Source: Nemorincola sp044225795
GTDB lineage: Bacteria; Bacteroidota; Bacteroidia; Chitinophagales; Chitinophagaceae
DNA: 64,000 nt
Direction of reading: 5' to 3'
Assembly (NCBI GenBank): GCA_044225795.1
Contig: JBGAIF010000002.1
Span: 372,001 to 436,000 of the forward strand
Shown: piece after piece, positions 25,785 through 35,989 of the stretch
Position numbering within the stretch: the stretch's first letter is position 1
How the letters are laid out: each line of letters opens with the position of its first letter
Translations under genes and position numbers: made by a program
The notes under the pieces: generated by a model
The model's database searches: none
Seen by the model: only the letters and a program-made list of their open reading frames with translations
Told to the model about the DNA's origin: nothing

Positions 25785-27176
25785 ATGGAAAACGTCCACA
25801 TTATGGAACACTTTAGAATATTTATCGTAGAGGACGATCCCTGGTATGGGGAGATCCTCGGCTATCACTTGTCGCTCAACCCTGACCATGAAGTATTTCG
25901 TTATACAACAGGGAAAGACTGCCTGGCCAATCTTGCCTCGAAAAAACCCGGCCTGATAAGCATGGATTATTCCCTGCCTGATACCAACGGCGTGGAACTG
26001 CTGAAAAAAATAAAAGCACAGAGCCCGGACACGCCGGTTATTGTGATCAGCGGCCAGGAAGATATTTCAACTGCCGTAGCCCTATTGAAGCAGGGAGCAT
26101 CAGACTACTTTATCAAGGACGACAACACAAAAGAACTGCTGTGGAATGCTGTCCGAAAGATCAAGGAGCACGAATCACTGAAGAAAGAAGTGGACACCCT
26201 TAAAGAGGAACTCGTAGAGCTGAAAGAAGAGCTGGGACAAAAATATGATTTCAATAAAGCGATAAAAGGAAATAGCCCTGCACTGTTACGCATCTTCTCC
26301 CTGCTTGAGAAAGCGGCCAAAACAAATATCAATGTGTCCATCACCGGTGAAACAGGTACCGGTAAAGAAGTTGTTGCAAAAGCAATTCACTACAACTCCG
26401 ACAGGAAGAAGAAACCGTTTGTCGCTGTGAACATGGCCGCCATTCCGCGTGAACTTATCGAAAGCGAACTGTTCGGACATGAGAAAGGCGCCTTCACAGG
26501 TGCGCTTGCCCGAAAGGCCGGCAAGTTCGAAGAAGCGAATAAAGGCTCCATTTTCCTGGATGAGATCGCCGAGCTCGACCTGAGCCTCCAAAGTAAACTT
26601 CTACGCGTGCTCCAGGAGCGTGAGTTAATTCGGGTAGGAGGCAATGAGAAAGTTTCGCTGGACGTGAGGATCATTGTAGCGACACATAAGAACCTGCTGG
26701 ATGAAGTGAAGAAGGGTAACTTCCGCGAAGACCTCTTCTACCGCGTCATGGGGCTGCCTATTGAACTGCCGCCATTGAGAAACAGGGGTAATGACGTACT
26801 GCTGCTGGCCAAGCATTTCCTCGACGAGTTCTGCAAAGCCAATAAGATGCCGGTGATCAATATACTTCCGGAGGCAAAGGAAAAGCTGATGAAGTATAAC
26901 TACCCCGGTAATGTACGTGAACTAAAGGCCGTGATGGACCTCTCGGCAGTAATGAGTGACGGCGCGCAACTAAAGGCCGATGATATCTTCTTTGCTTCCG
27001 CGTCATCTGACGACCTGTCGGTCTCTGAAGAGAAGACCATGAAGCAATACATGATCGATATCATCAAACACTTCCTGAAGAAGTACGACAATAATGTAGT
27101 AAAAGCTGCTGACAAACTGGATATCGGTAAGTCAACAATTTACAAGATGATACAGAACAAAGAGATCGTTATCTGA
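25785..27176 (+). CDS. Sigma-54-dependent response regulator (NtrC type)
   Basis: A 463-residue protein with an N-terminal REC domain (FRIFIVEDDPW, phospho-Asp in SMDYSLPD). The AAA+ sigma-54 interaction domain carries GETGTGKE (Walker A), GAFTGA (contact loop) and FLDEIAELD (Walker B). A short C-terminal Fis-type HTH ends in KAADKLDIGKSTIYKMIQNKE. Such activators bind upstream dyads and remodel the RpoN holoenzyme after phosphorylation. The open frame reaches back to ATG 25728, but ATG 25785 puts the REC domain at the usual distance and gives MENV like the neighbouring regulator. A near-consensus sigma-54 promoter lies in the same locus at 35990-36006. Confidence 0.92.
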   Translation: MENVHIMEHFRIFIVEDDPWYGEILGYHLSLNPDHEVFRYTTGKDCLANLASKKPGLISMDYSLPDTNGVELLKKIKAQSPDTPVIVISGQEDISTAVALLKQGASDYFIKDDNTKELLWNAVRKIKEHESLKKEVDTLKEELVELKEELGQKYDFNKAIKGNSPALLRIFSLLEKAAKTNINVSITGETGTGKEVVAKAIHYNSDRKKKPFVAVNMAAIPRELIESELFGHEKGAFTGALARKAGKFEEANKGSIFLDEIAELDLSLQSKLLRVLQERELIRVGGNEKVSLDVRIIVATHKNLLDEVKKGNFREDLFYRVMGLPIELPPLRNRGNDVLLLAKHFLDEFCKANKMPVINILPEAKEKLMKYNYPGNVRELKAVMDLSAVMSDGAQLKADDIFFASASSDDLSVSEEKTMKQYMIDIIKHFLKKYDNNVVKAADKLDIGKSTIYKMIQNKEIVI

Positions 27177-27204
27177 TGACAGGAGGTCGGTGCAATTATT
27201 TTTA

Positions 27205-27212
27205 TAATTTTG
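27205..27212 (+). promoter_or_regulatory. -7 promoter element of the hybrid kinase gene
   Basis: TAATTTTG matches TAnnTTTG. The expected leader is about 37 nt, longer than at most genes here. The kinase may also be reached by read-through from the regulator gene 76 bp upstream. Confidence 0.45.
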
Positions 27213-27252
27213 AACAGGGTTTTCAATTTCTAACGGGAAGAATAACGCAGGC

Positions 27253-29640
27253 ATGAATATAATACCGCAATCCGAACTGGACAGGCTCGCAAAACTTGCG
27301 GCTTTCATTGCACATGCTCCCGTATCGCTGATCTCTATTGCCGGCTCCGACGGCCAGATGTATTTCACTCGACTCGGGCCCGACAATGGGGAAACTACAC
27401 TCGAGGCGTCTTTCTGCCAGGATTTCGGCAAACTGGAGAAACCTTCATTTATTGACGACACCATCAAGGCCGCGGAATACAAGAACAGTAAGTACGTCAT
27501 CTCCCCACCCTTCATACGTGCATTCGCAGCAGTTCCGGTTATATCTGTGAACGGGGAGACCATCGGAAACATCTATGTTCTCGATAAAGAGCCCCGGATA
27601 TTTACAGAAGAACAGAGAAACGCCCTGCTGACACTTAGTGAGGATATCGCCTCTCGTTTTGATGCTCATAAGAAGGCGCATCAGAATACCGCGGAACAAG
27701 ACCTGGTAGATTACAAATACGCGCTCGACCAGTCTTCCATGGTCTCTATCTTTGGTATTGATGGTAAGATCACCTACGTCAATGACAAATTTTGTGAAGT
27801 ATCAAAGCACACTGCCGATGAGATAATAGGCCAGGACCACCGCATCCTGAATCCCGACCTGCATTCTAAAGAATTCATTAAGGACCTCTGGAATGCCATT
27901 GCCGCGGGAAGGATATTTCAGAGCGAGTTCAGGAATAAAGCCAAAGATGGTTCCCTCTTCTGGGTTTCGTCAACCATAATACCGTTTTTCGATAAGAATG
28001 GAAAACCCTATAAGTACTTATCCATCAGCTATGATGTAACACAGAAGAAACTGCAGGAAGAACAGTTGATACAGGTAAAAGTGCTGGCAGAAAAACTGGC
28101 TAAATCGAAGGATATCTTCCTCACGAACATGAGCCATGAGATCCGCACCCCGCTTAATGCCATTACCGGCCTCAGTAAGCTGCTCGGCAAAACAGAATTA
28201 GACGAACAACAAATAAATTATGTAAGCGGCATACAAAGCGCGTCCGACAACCTCTTGTCCGTGATCAACGACCTGCTCGATTTTTCCAAGATCGAGGCCG
28301 GAAAGATCACCATAGAGCAGATCAGCTTTAACCTGCGCAGCATCTGTGAGCAGGCCGTAAATATACTTTCTCACAAGGCTGAAGAAAAAGGCCTGGAACT
28401 GAAGTGTGACATTGACGACCGTATAGCCCCGGTACTTATAGGAGACCCCTACCGTATCAACCAGGTATTCATGAATATGGTGGGCAACGCCATTAAATTC
28501 ACTGAGCAAGGACATGTTCACCTCGATGCCAGGCTGCTTGAAGAAACGAATAATTCACAAAAGATACTGGTCACCATAGCAGATACCGGCGTGGGTATCA
28601 GTGAGGAGTACTTACAAAGTATCTTCGACAAGTTCACACAGGAAGATGAAACAGTGGTACGCAAGTTTGGAGGTACCGGCCTGGGCATGAGCATTACCAA
28701 AGAACTGATGGAACTCATGAACGGCAACATCAGCATTACCAGTCAGAAGAACAAGGGAACAACAGTATCCCTTGAGTTCACGTTCAACATCGGCACAGCC
28801 CGCGTATTTGAGAAAAAACGCACGGTACGCGTAGATACGGGCATCATTAATAATAAGCACATACTGCTTGTTGAGGACAACAACCTCAACCGCCTGCTGG
28901 CCAAAACCATTCTTACAGGTTATGGTGCCCGCATCACCGAGGCCGAGAACGGGCAGATAGCAGTTGATATGATGCGCAAGGGCGGGTTCGACCTGGTATT
29001 GATGGACATACAAATGCCAGTAATGGATGGCATCAAGGCCACACAGATCATACGTGCGGAAATTGACGACTCCATTCCGATACTGGCACTTTCCGCCAAT
29101 GCCATAAAGGGAAAACTGGAGCAGTTCCTTGACGCGGGCATGGATGATTATATCTTCAAGCCCTATGATGAGCTGAAGCTGGTGACGCCTATAGCTAAGT
29201 GGCTGAAGAAGAATACCGGGGAGTCGGTAAAACGGGCCGAAGCTGTCGAATCTGTAGCCTCTGCAGATTCTGCCACCGAAGACGAGATCACCTACCCGCT
29301 TTACGACCTTTCTAAATTAAAGGCAATGAGCGGCGACAACGACGACTTCATTTCAAAGATGCTGCAATTATTCATCACAGAGATACCCCCTTCCATAGAA
29401 AAGATAAATGAAGCATATGCTGCGGCAGATATGGAGACTGTGAAATACTACGCCCATATGCTCAAGCCTTCTATGTCCAACCTCAGCATCACCAATATTC
29501 TGCACGAGGTCATTCAGTTAGAATCTATGGCTGCCAGGGGCGAACGTGGCGCAGAAGTAGAGCGCATCATCAAAAAGCTTGGTAAAGTAACGGCAATGGT
29601 CGTGGACCAGATGAAGAAGGAACACAGTATAGCTGATTAG
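27253..29640 (+). CDS. Hybrid histidine kinase: GAF-PAS-HisKA-HATPase-REC-HPt
   Basis: The 795-residue protein starts with a GAF-like domain (about 1-140) and a PAS domain (about 155-270, ITYVNDKFCEVSKHTADEIIG). The HisKA phospho-His is in MSHEIRTPLNAI (about 295), followed by HATPase motifs (VGNAIKFTEQG, DTGVGISEE, GTGLGMSI). The REC domain has its Asp in VLMDIQMPVMDG (about 585), and a C-terminal HPt domain has its His in YAHMLKPSMSN (about 735). No membrane segment is seen, so it should sense a cytoplasmic signal. The internal relay suits phosphate transfer to the adjacent NtrC-type and REC-only regulators. Its stop lies 2 bp from that of the convergent giant gene. Confidence 0.93.
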   Translation: MNIIPQSELDRLAKLAAFIAHAPVSLISIAGSDGQMYFTRLGPDNGETTLEASFCQDFGKLEKPSFIDDTIKAAEYKNSKYVISPPFIRAFAAVPVISVNGETIGNIYVLDKEPRIFTEEQRNALLTLSEDIASRFDAHKKAHQNTAEQDLVDYKYALDQSSMVSIFGIDGKITYVNDKFCEVSKHTADEIIGQDHRILNPDLHSKEFIKDLWNAIAAGRIFQSEFRNKAKDGSLFWVSSTIIPFFDKNGKPYKYLSISYDVTQKKLQEEQLIQVKVLAEKLAKSKDIFLTNMSHEIRTPLNAITGLSKLLGKTELDEQQINYVSGIQSASDNLLSVINDLLDFSKIEAGKITIEQISFNLRSICEQAVNILSHKAEEKGLELKCDIDDRIAPVLIGDPYRINQVFMNMVGNAIKFTEQGHVHLDARLLEETNNSQKILVTIADTGVGISEEYLQSIFDKFTQEDETVVRKFGGTGLGMSITKELMELMNGNISITSQKNKGTTVSLEFTFNIGTARVFEKKRTVRVDTGIINNKHILLVEDNNLNRLLAKTILTGYGARITEAENGQIAVDMMRKGGFDLVLMDIQMPVMDGIKATQIIRAEIDDSIPILALSANAIKGKLEQFLDAGMDDYIFKPYDELKLVTPIAKWLKKNTGESVKRAEAVESVASADSATEDEITYPLYDLSKLKAMSGDNDDFISKMLQLFITEIPPSIEKINEAYAAADMETVKYYAHMLKPSMSNLSITNILHEVIQLESMAARGERGAEVERIIKKLGKVTAMVVDQMKKEHSIAD

Positions 29641-29642
29641 TA

Positions 29643-32600
29643 CTAAAGCACCACTAATTTAGCGGTATAGTACCCCGTCGCGGAGCGGATAACAACAATA
29701 TACATTCCTGATACCACCTTATCTATATTCAGCACTGTGCTGCCGTTCACGGTCAGCATTTCTATCTCCGCCTCATAAGCCTTCTTGCCCGACATGTCTA
29801 TCATGGTCACCTGTGCTGTATAGTCAGGCTCATTACTCCAGCCAATCGTCAGTTGATAAGTAGCCGGGTTCGGGTACATAGTATAGATACTGCCTTTCCC
29901 GTCCTTCGGTAATACAACGATATTGACTGAAGTATCTGCATAACATCCGGCGCTATTATACACACGGTAAGTAATGGTCACCATTCCCTCCCTTACACCT
30001 GTCACTATGCCGCGTTCATCTACTTTCGCCTTCATGGTATCACTGCTGATCCATGCTCCTCCCGGTATTTCATTGACCAAAGTGGTTGTGTGCTCAGGCA
30101 TTGTTTTCTGCGCACCTGTTATATGACCTGCATAAGGTAGCCGCTCAACGGTCACCGGCATAGACACTTTACTTGTTCCACAACTATTGCTGACCATATA
30201 CGATATTTCAGCCCTTCCCTCCTGCAATGCAGTGGCCATCCCCGACTGGTCAACCGACAATATATCTCCGGCATTGCTACCCCACTCGCCCCCGGCTACG
30301 GCATCACTAAGCAACATGCTCCGCCCTTTGCAGATACTGTTGCTGCCGGAAATGAAGCCTGCATCCGGTGCGTCATATACATCTTCTTGTATGGTGCTGT
30401 GAACACTGCCACAGCTATTGGTCACCTTATAGCTGACAGTAACACTACCCTGGCTCATGCCCGTAAGCCTTCCGGCTCCATCAATGGTCGCGGTTGTAAC
30501 GTTGCTGCTGCTCCAGCTACCGCCCGCGACTGTGCTGTTCAACACAACACTATTCCCCTTACACACAGGTACATTTCCCGACAAGCTGCCCGCCACAGGC
30601 TCCGTTTCTACCTGCACAGCAACAGAAACACCATTTGCACCACAAGTATTAGTAACGATATAACTGATATTTGCTACACCCGGCGATACGCCATTAAGCA
30701 CACCTCCGGCATCTATTGTTGCTATACCTGCATTATCGCTGCTCCATACACCACCAAGTGTATGGTCGGATAATGTGACGCTCGTTCCCATGCATAGCTT
30801 TGTTTGTCCGGCTATTGGCTGCACATTTGGCGTCTCAATAGTTAGGGCATGTTTTACAAAGGCAGTGCCGCAGATATTGCTTACATAATAATAAATATTT
30901 GCCGTTCCTGGTCCCATACCGGCGACAACGCCCGTGCTCAACCCCACAACTGCCACACCTGCGTCATCAGAGCTCCAGGTACCTGTTAACAATGTTTCCA
31001 GCAAAGTATCTACTGACCCAAGGCAAAGCCTCGCAGCGCCGGATATGGCGCCGGCGTCAGGAAGCGGGTGAACAGAGATCACCCGGTACACCCTGTCTGT
31101 ACCACATGAATTAGTAACGGCATAAGTGATGGTAGCGCTTCCGGTAAGTACTCCGTTTACTACTCCGGATGAAGAACCAACAGACGCCACAGATACATCA
31201 CTGCTGCTCCAACAGCCACCCAATATGGCATCGCTCAAAGTGATCGCAGTACCGGTGCACACATCCGGCGTACCCGCAATACTTCCCGCATCTGGCAAAG
31301 GATTAACAGTGATATTATTCATAGTAGTAGCAACACCGCAACTGTTAGACACCGAATAACTTATATTGACTGTTCCCGCGCCTGAACCAATTACTATACC
31401 GGTGGGAGTTATTGTTGCAACCGCAGTATTGGAGCTGCTCCAGCTTCCAAACGGAATATTATCACTCAGCGTTATTGTGCTGCTTACACAAACCACGCTG
31501 CCGCCTGAAATAACCCCTGCAGAAGGAAAGGACTCCACTGCCATTGCATAGGTAACAGTTGTCGACCCGCAGGGTGCGCTAACAGTATAGCTGATAATAG
31601 TAGTTCCGGCCGTCAATCCATTCACAACACCGGAGCTGTTTATTGTCGCTACAGAGGTGTTACTGCTGCTCCAGGTACCGGTAGGTGTTACGTCGTTAAG
31701 CAATGTTGAGGATCCTGCACAAACGGCAGGCGAACCTGTAATTGCCGCAACCGCCGGCAAGGTACCAACAGTCATGATTGCCGTGGTGGCAGAGAACCCG
31801 CAACCACCGATCACTGAATACGTGATAATGGTAGTTCCTGCGTTTACTCCCGACACCACTCCATTTGTCCCGACAGTTGCAACAGAAGTATTGCTGCTGC
31901 TCCATGTACCCCCTCCCACAGGATTACTCAATGTTGTAGTATTGCCTGTGCAAATCGTGGTCACCCCGGTAATGATTCCTGAAGCGGCATTAACGGTTAT
32001 GCTCTTTGCAGCCGCAGCCGTACCACATCCCGTCGCTACGGTATAGGAAACAATGGTCACCCCTCCTGCAATACCCTTCACCTTTCCTGTACTATCCACA
32101 GTAGCAACAGAAATATTATTGCTGCTCCATCCGCCGCCCGTAGCAGCATCCGACAGCATAATGGAATCACCCGAACATACTGCTGATAGCCCTGTAATGG
32201 TGCCTGCATTTGGAACAGGATAGATACCTATGGCATGCTTGGCCACATCGGTCCCGCATGAATTGGACACTTTATACAACACCGTATCCGGACCTGTGCT
32301 GATACCGGTTATGATACCTGCGGGCGATACATAGGCATGCCCGGTCACACTGCTCCATGTTCCGCCCGGCACAGTGGTCGTTAATACGGTAGAAGCCCCT
32401 ATACATAAAGAGGGTAATCCTGTCAGCGTTCCAGCGGCAACAGGATGGTCCACACCTATAATGAATACCGCCACCGATGTACCGCAACCAAGACTGGCAG
32501 TATAGCTGATAGCGGTCAGTCCCGGGGACACACCCGTAACAACACCAGAACTATTAATAGTCGCTACGGTGGTCACGCTACTGCTCCATGTTCCTCCCGG

Positions 32601-35600
32601 TGTTGCGTCATGCAGTGTGGTCGTATCACCTGCACAAACAGACGAATGTCCGGTGACCGGCAGTATCGGCAGTGAGGAAACCACATTTACAATGGTCACT
32701 GCCGAGCTGCTGCCGCAACTGTTGGAAACTGTATAAGAGATAACCGCACCTCCCGCGGCCACACCTGTTACAACACCGGTACTCCCCACGGTAGCTATAC
32801 CCGGCGCACCACTGCTCCACACGCCACCCGGCACAGCATCGCTCAGCGTGAATGAGCCTCCAGTGCATATGGTACTTAATCCTGTAATTGATCCTGCCGA
32901 AGGCAAAGGCGCTACAGTCATTGTTCTTGATGCCGTTGCAGATCCGCATACACCAGTGACCGTATAATTAATGACTGCAGTTCCGGAAGCATAGCCAATA
33001 ATAAGCCCTCCGGGATTTACTGATATATACGGACTTGCAGAGCTCCATGCTCCTCCGGAAACAGAATCTGACAAAACCACTGATGAACCAACACATACAC
33101 CTGCAGGCCCCTTTATCGCACCAACAACGGTAGCTGGATTGATGGTTATTTTCTTGGTCGTGAATGCGCTGCCGCAGGTTTTATTGACGGTATAAGTGAT
33201 GGTAGTTGACCCGGCTAAATAGGCCGTAACATACCCAGACGATACAGATACATTAGTATTACTAGCGCTCCACACACCACCGGGCACACTGTTACCAAGA
33301 CTGGTAGAGCTTCCTTCGCATACACTCCCCGCCCCAGTTATCGTTCCCGGATTAGGAGTGCTGGCTATGGTCACAGTTATAGTGGTCGCTACTGTATCTG
33401 TACCATCGCTCGTCATGATCTTAAATACGTCAGTACCCACATACCCCGTATCAGGTGCATACAGCACACTGCTTGGTGTTATGTTCCCTCCGGTAGAAGT
33501 AGCCACATAATTGAGCCCTGTTATCTTTCCATGTACCGGTGTATCCAGCACGCTCCATGTTACAGTATTACCTACATCCCCGTCATTCACAGTAAGGAAC
33601 GTATCAATGGCCATAGCCGGTGCATTCTTGCAGATACTCATTGTCTGTGCCCTGCCCTTTGTAAATAATGGTGGCTTGTCTATCGCACTGCTCAGGCAGC
33701 ATACATCACGGATAAAATTATTGCTAACAAGCAGCAAGTGCCCATTACTACACATTTCCAGATAGTTTGCACCTATCATCGCCGCCGTTGCCGGGCCGTT
33801 ATCGCCGGAATAGCCGGATCCCAAGGGCGTACCGGCAATGGTCGATATATAGCCATAAGGGTCTATCCTACTTATAATGCTACCCCCAAAATAAACACAC
33901 CCGATGCTATCACAGGATATCCGGCCACCTCCGCCATTAATTAGTGTACTAATAGTACCCGAAGTATCTACTTTACGTATCGCTCTGTAATCTGAAATAA
34001 AAAGGTCCCCATACTTGTCAACATCCACAGAAACCGGCGTATTAAGTTGAGCAAGTGTTGCCGCTCCTCCATCTCCGGAATATCCGGGACTGCCGTTACC
34101 TGCCACCGAAGTGATAATACCGGCAGGAGTTACCTTACGAACGAGATTGTTGACACCATCAGCAATGTAAACATTGTATTTATTGTCAACCGCAATGCCA
34201 TTTACAGAAATTACTGCCGCCGTAGCCGGGCCGCCATCACCAAGTCCTCCTGAACCACCTCCCGCGATAGTTGTTATGATACCCGATGTGCTTATTTTAC
34301 GGACATGGTTGGTACCATTATCTGCAATATAAAGATTACCGCTTTTATCCATCGCTACATCTATAGGATTTTGTAACTCAGCGTTTGTTGCTGGTCCTCC
34401 ATCTCCGCTAAAGCCGATGATACCATTACCAGCTACAGTGGAGATGATACCCGATTTAGACACTTTACGTATTCGGTTATTCTTTGAATCGGCTAAATAA
34501 ATATTGCCTGCCGTGTCCATGACAACGCCTCCGTATGAAAATTCAGATAATAAAGCATCTCCTCCATCTCCTGAGAACCCGCCAACCTGTATATTGTTAC
34601 CGGCAATACTGTTGATGACCCCTCCCGTATTTACCATTCTTACTCTATTATTATTGATATCAGGAATAAATAACTTACCCGTTCCGTCAATTGCTATCGT
34701 TTGGGAACCCCAATACCCCCCACCTATATTTAGCTGTCCTGCAGTCGCAGGACCACCATCTCCCGAAAAACCGGAAGAACCATTACCGGCCACCCAATAA
34801 AAAAGACCGCTGGCAGTTACCTTGGATATCCACGAACCAAATCCGTTTGGAATGAACAGGTTGCCTGATGGATCAATAGACACTCCGTACGGCTCTATTC
34901 TTGAAGCGGTAGCTGGGGTCCCCCACGAACCTCCCGGACCTGAAGGTCCATCCCCCGCATAAGTACTGATGATCCCTGATGCATCTACTTTTCTGATTAG
35001 TTGATGTCCATAGTCAGCAATATAAATATTCCCTGCCGCGTCGGCTGCCACGCCATTTGGCTGAGAAACATTGGCGGAGATCGCCGGCCCGCCATCACCT
35101 AATGCCCCTGTGCTGCCTCCGGCAATAGTGGTAATGATTCCCGAAGTGTTGACCTTACGCACTCTGTTGTTCCCTCGGTCTGCTATAAATAAGTTACCCG
35201 AAACATCAAATGCAATACCCCTCGGATCATTAAGTTGCGCTGTCGTTGCCGCACTCCCGTCGCCGCTAAAACCACCACCTGATGATGGATTTCCCGCTAC
35301 AGTTATTATGGTCCCGGCATTATCGATCTTATAAATCGCATTATTCGAAGAAAAGTAAATATTGTTACTCGCGTCAAGTACCAGTCCTTGAGGAGAACCA
35401 ATACCCTGATAGATCGCTTTACCACCCTGGGTGAACCCGCTGCCACCGCCCGCAATTGTTGTCAATATTCCCGATGGGCTCAACTTGCGGATACGATTAT
35501 TATATTGATCTGAAATGTACACATTCCCTGCTCCATCCACTGCTACAGCATTTGGGTAAAACAATCTTCCATAGACTGCCCCCTGTAAATTATCCCCAAT

Positions 35601-35705
35601 CCCTCCGGCTATAGTTGTAATAGTTTGTCCTTGCGTCCCTAATGGCACCCCGGCGGTAACAAGGAGTGATAGCAATAATGAAAGAGTGATACGAAGGCGT
35701 TTCAT
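29643..35705 (-). CDS. Giant secreted NHL-propeller and Big2-repeat protein with T9SS sorting domain
   Basis: A 2020-residue protein with signal peptide (MKRLRITLSLLLSLLVTAG). Residues about 25-620 hold 10-11 NHL repeats (AGNVYISDQYNNRIRK and similar, each followed by a TIAGxG motif), expected to form beta-propellers. A cadherin/Ig-like domain follows (about 670-780), then 15 Big2-like repeats of about 77 residues, most with paired Cys (VCxG and SCG). It ends with a T9SS type A sorting domain (MYPNPATYQL ... VSGMYIVVIRSATG). The last Big2 unit has lost the first Cys. Likely an exported surface protein. Its promoter region is shared with the DUF4402 gene on the other side. Confidence 0.88.
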   Translation of the reverse strand: MKRLRITLSLLLSLLVTAGVPLGTQGQTITTIAGGIGDNLQGAVYGRLFYPNAVAVDGAGNVYISDQYNNRIRKLSPSGILTTIAGGGSGFTQGGKAIYQGIGSPQGLVLDASNNIYFSSNNAIYKIDNAGTIITVAGNPSSGGGFSGDGSAATTAQLNDPRGIAFDVSGNLFIADRGNNRVRKVNTSGIITTIAGGSTGALGDGGPAISANVSQPNGVAADAAGNIYIADYGHQLIRKVDASGIISTYAGDGPSGPGGSWGTPATASRIEPYGVSIDPSGNLFIPNGFGSWISKVTASGLFYWVAGNGSSGFSGDGGPATAGQLNIGGGYWGSQTIAIDGTGKLFIPDINNNRVRMVNTGGVINSIAGNNIQVGGFSGDGGDALLSEFSYGGVVMDTAGNIYLADSKNNRIRKVSKSGIISTVAGNGIIGFSGDGGPATNAELQNPIDVAMDKSGNLYIADNGTNHVRKISTSGIITTIAGGGSGGLGDGGPATAAVISVNGIAVDNKYNVYIADGVNNLVRKVTPAGIITSVAGNGSPGYSGDGGAATLAQLNTPVSVDVDKYGDLFISDYRAIRKVDTSGTISTLINGGGGRISCDSIGCVYFGGSIISRIDPYGYISTIAGTPLGSGYSGDNGPATAAMIGANYLEMCSNGHLLLVSNNFIRDVCCLSSAIDKPPLFTKGRAQTMSICKNAPAMAIDTFLTVNDGDVGNTVTWSVLDTPVHGKITGLNYVATSTGGNITPSSVLYAPDTGYVGTDVFKIMTSDGTDTVATTITVTIASTPNPGTITGAGSVCEGSSTSLGNSVPGGVWSASNTNVSVSSGYVTAYLAGSTTITYTVNKTCGSAFTTKKITINPATVVGAIKGPAGVCVGSSVVLSDSVSGGAWSSASPYISVNPGGLIIGYASGTAVINYTVTGVCGSATASRTMTVAPLPSAGSITGLSTICTGGSFTLSDAVPGGVWSSGAPGIATVGSTGVVTGVAAGGAVISYTVSNSCGSSSAVTIVNVVSSLPILPVTGHSSVCAGDTTTLHDATPGGTWSSSVTTVATINSSGVVTGVSPGLTAISYTASLGCGTSVAVFIIGVDHPVAAGTLTGLPSLCIGASTVLTTTVPGGTWSSVTGHAYVSPAGIITGISTGPDTVLYKVSNSCGTDVAKHAIGIYPVPNAGTITGLSAVCSGDSIMLSDAATGGGWSSNNISVATVDSTGKVKGIAGGVTIVSYTVATGCGTAAAAKSITVNAASGIITGVTTICTGNTTTLSNPVGGGTWSSSNTSVATVGTNGVVSGVNAGTTIITYSVIGGCGFSATTAIMTVGTLPAVAAITGSPAVCAGSSTLLNDVTPTGTWSSSNTSVATINSSGVVNGLTAGTTIISYTVSAPCGSTTVTYAMAVESFPSAGVISGGSVVCVSSTITLSDNIPFGSWSSSNTAVATITPTGIVIGSGAGTVNISYSVSNSCGVATTMNNITVNPLPDAGSIAGTPDVCTGTAITLSDAILGGCWSSSDVSVASVGSSSGVVNGVLTGSATITYAVTNSCGTDRVYRVISVHPLPDAGAISGAARLCLGSVDTLLETLLTGTWSSDDAGVAVVGLSTGVVAGMGPGTANIYYYVSNICGTAFVKHALTIETPNVQPIAGQTKLCMGTSVTLSDHTLGGVWSSDNAGIATIDAGGVLNGVSPGVANISYIVTNTCGANGVSVAVQVETEPVAGSLSGNVPVCKGNSVVLNSTVAGGSWSSSNVTTATIDGAGRLTGMSQGSVTVSYKVTNSCGSVHSTIQEDVYDAPDAGFISGSNSICKGRSMLLSDAVAGGEWGSNAGDILSVDQSGMATALQEGRAEISYMVSNSCGTSKVSMPVTVERLPYAGHITGAQKTMPEHTTTLVNEIPGGAWISSDTMKAKVDERGIVTGVREGMVTITYRVYNSAGCYADTSVNIVVLPKDGKGSIYTMYPNPATYQLTIGWSNEPDYTAQVTMIDMSGKKAYEAEIEMLTVNGSTVLNIDKVVSGMYIVVIRSATGYYTAKLVVL
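29910..33360 (-). repeat. Fifteen tandem Big2-coding repeats, period about 231 bp
   Basis: The protein pattern ITG..VC.GS...LSDA.PGGTWSSS...VATV.S.G.V.GV..G...ISYTV.NSCG recurs 15 times. These repeats are more divergent from each other than those in the 19-22.6 kb gene, and each is about five residues longer. Boundaries are approximate. Confidence 0.8.
33840..35630 (-). repeat. NHL-coding repeats, 10-11 copies
   Basis: The encoded motif G.PATAAQLN.P.G.AVD..GN.YIAD..NNRIRKV...GIITTIAG recurs with a period of about 55-60 residues. It forms the N-terminal third of the 2020-residue protein. Confidence 0.8.
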
Positions 35706-35888
35706 AAGAGCCTGTTTATAAGTAAGAGAAACCGTGACTGCTAATTTACTTCATATTTTACATATTCAATATCATATATCTTAGAGATCCCCTTGAATGC
35801 TGATGAATTAAATACAGCCTCACGATCGAAGAATCCATTACTATAGATCAATCATTTTCATCCTAAAATCCAATAAATCCCGGTTCAG

Positions 35889-35935
35889 ACAATTGGAATT
35901 GTTCCATTTTTCGGAAAAATCATCCGCTATACGGA
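35889..35935. promoter_or_regulatory. Dyads upstream of the sigma-54 promoter, candidate activator sites
   Basis: Three overlapping or adjacent perfect dyads occur: ACAATTGGAATTGT (35889-35902), TGGAA-TTG-TTCCA (35894-35906) and TCCG-CTATA-CGGA (35923-35935). They are centred about 121, 117 and 88 bp upstream of the predicted start near 36017, the usual range for NtrC-type enhancer binding. Confidence 0.4.
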
Positions 35936-35989
35936 AGAAATCAAGATGTGCCATAATCCTATTTCATTGATTTTCAGTTGTTTATAACT

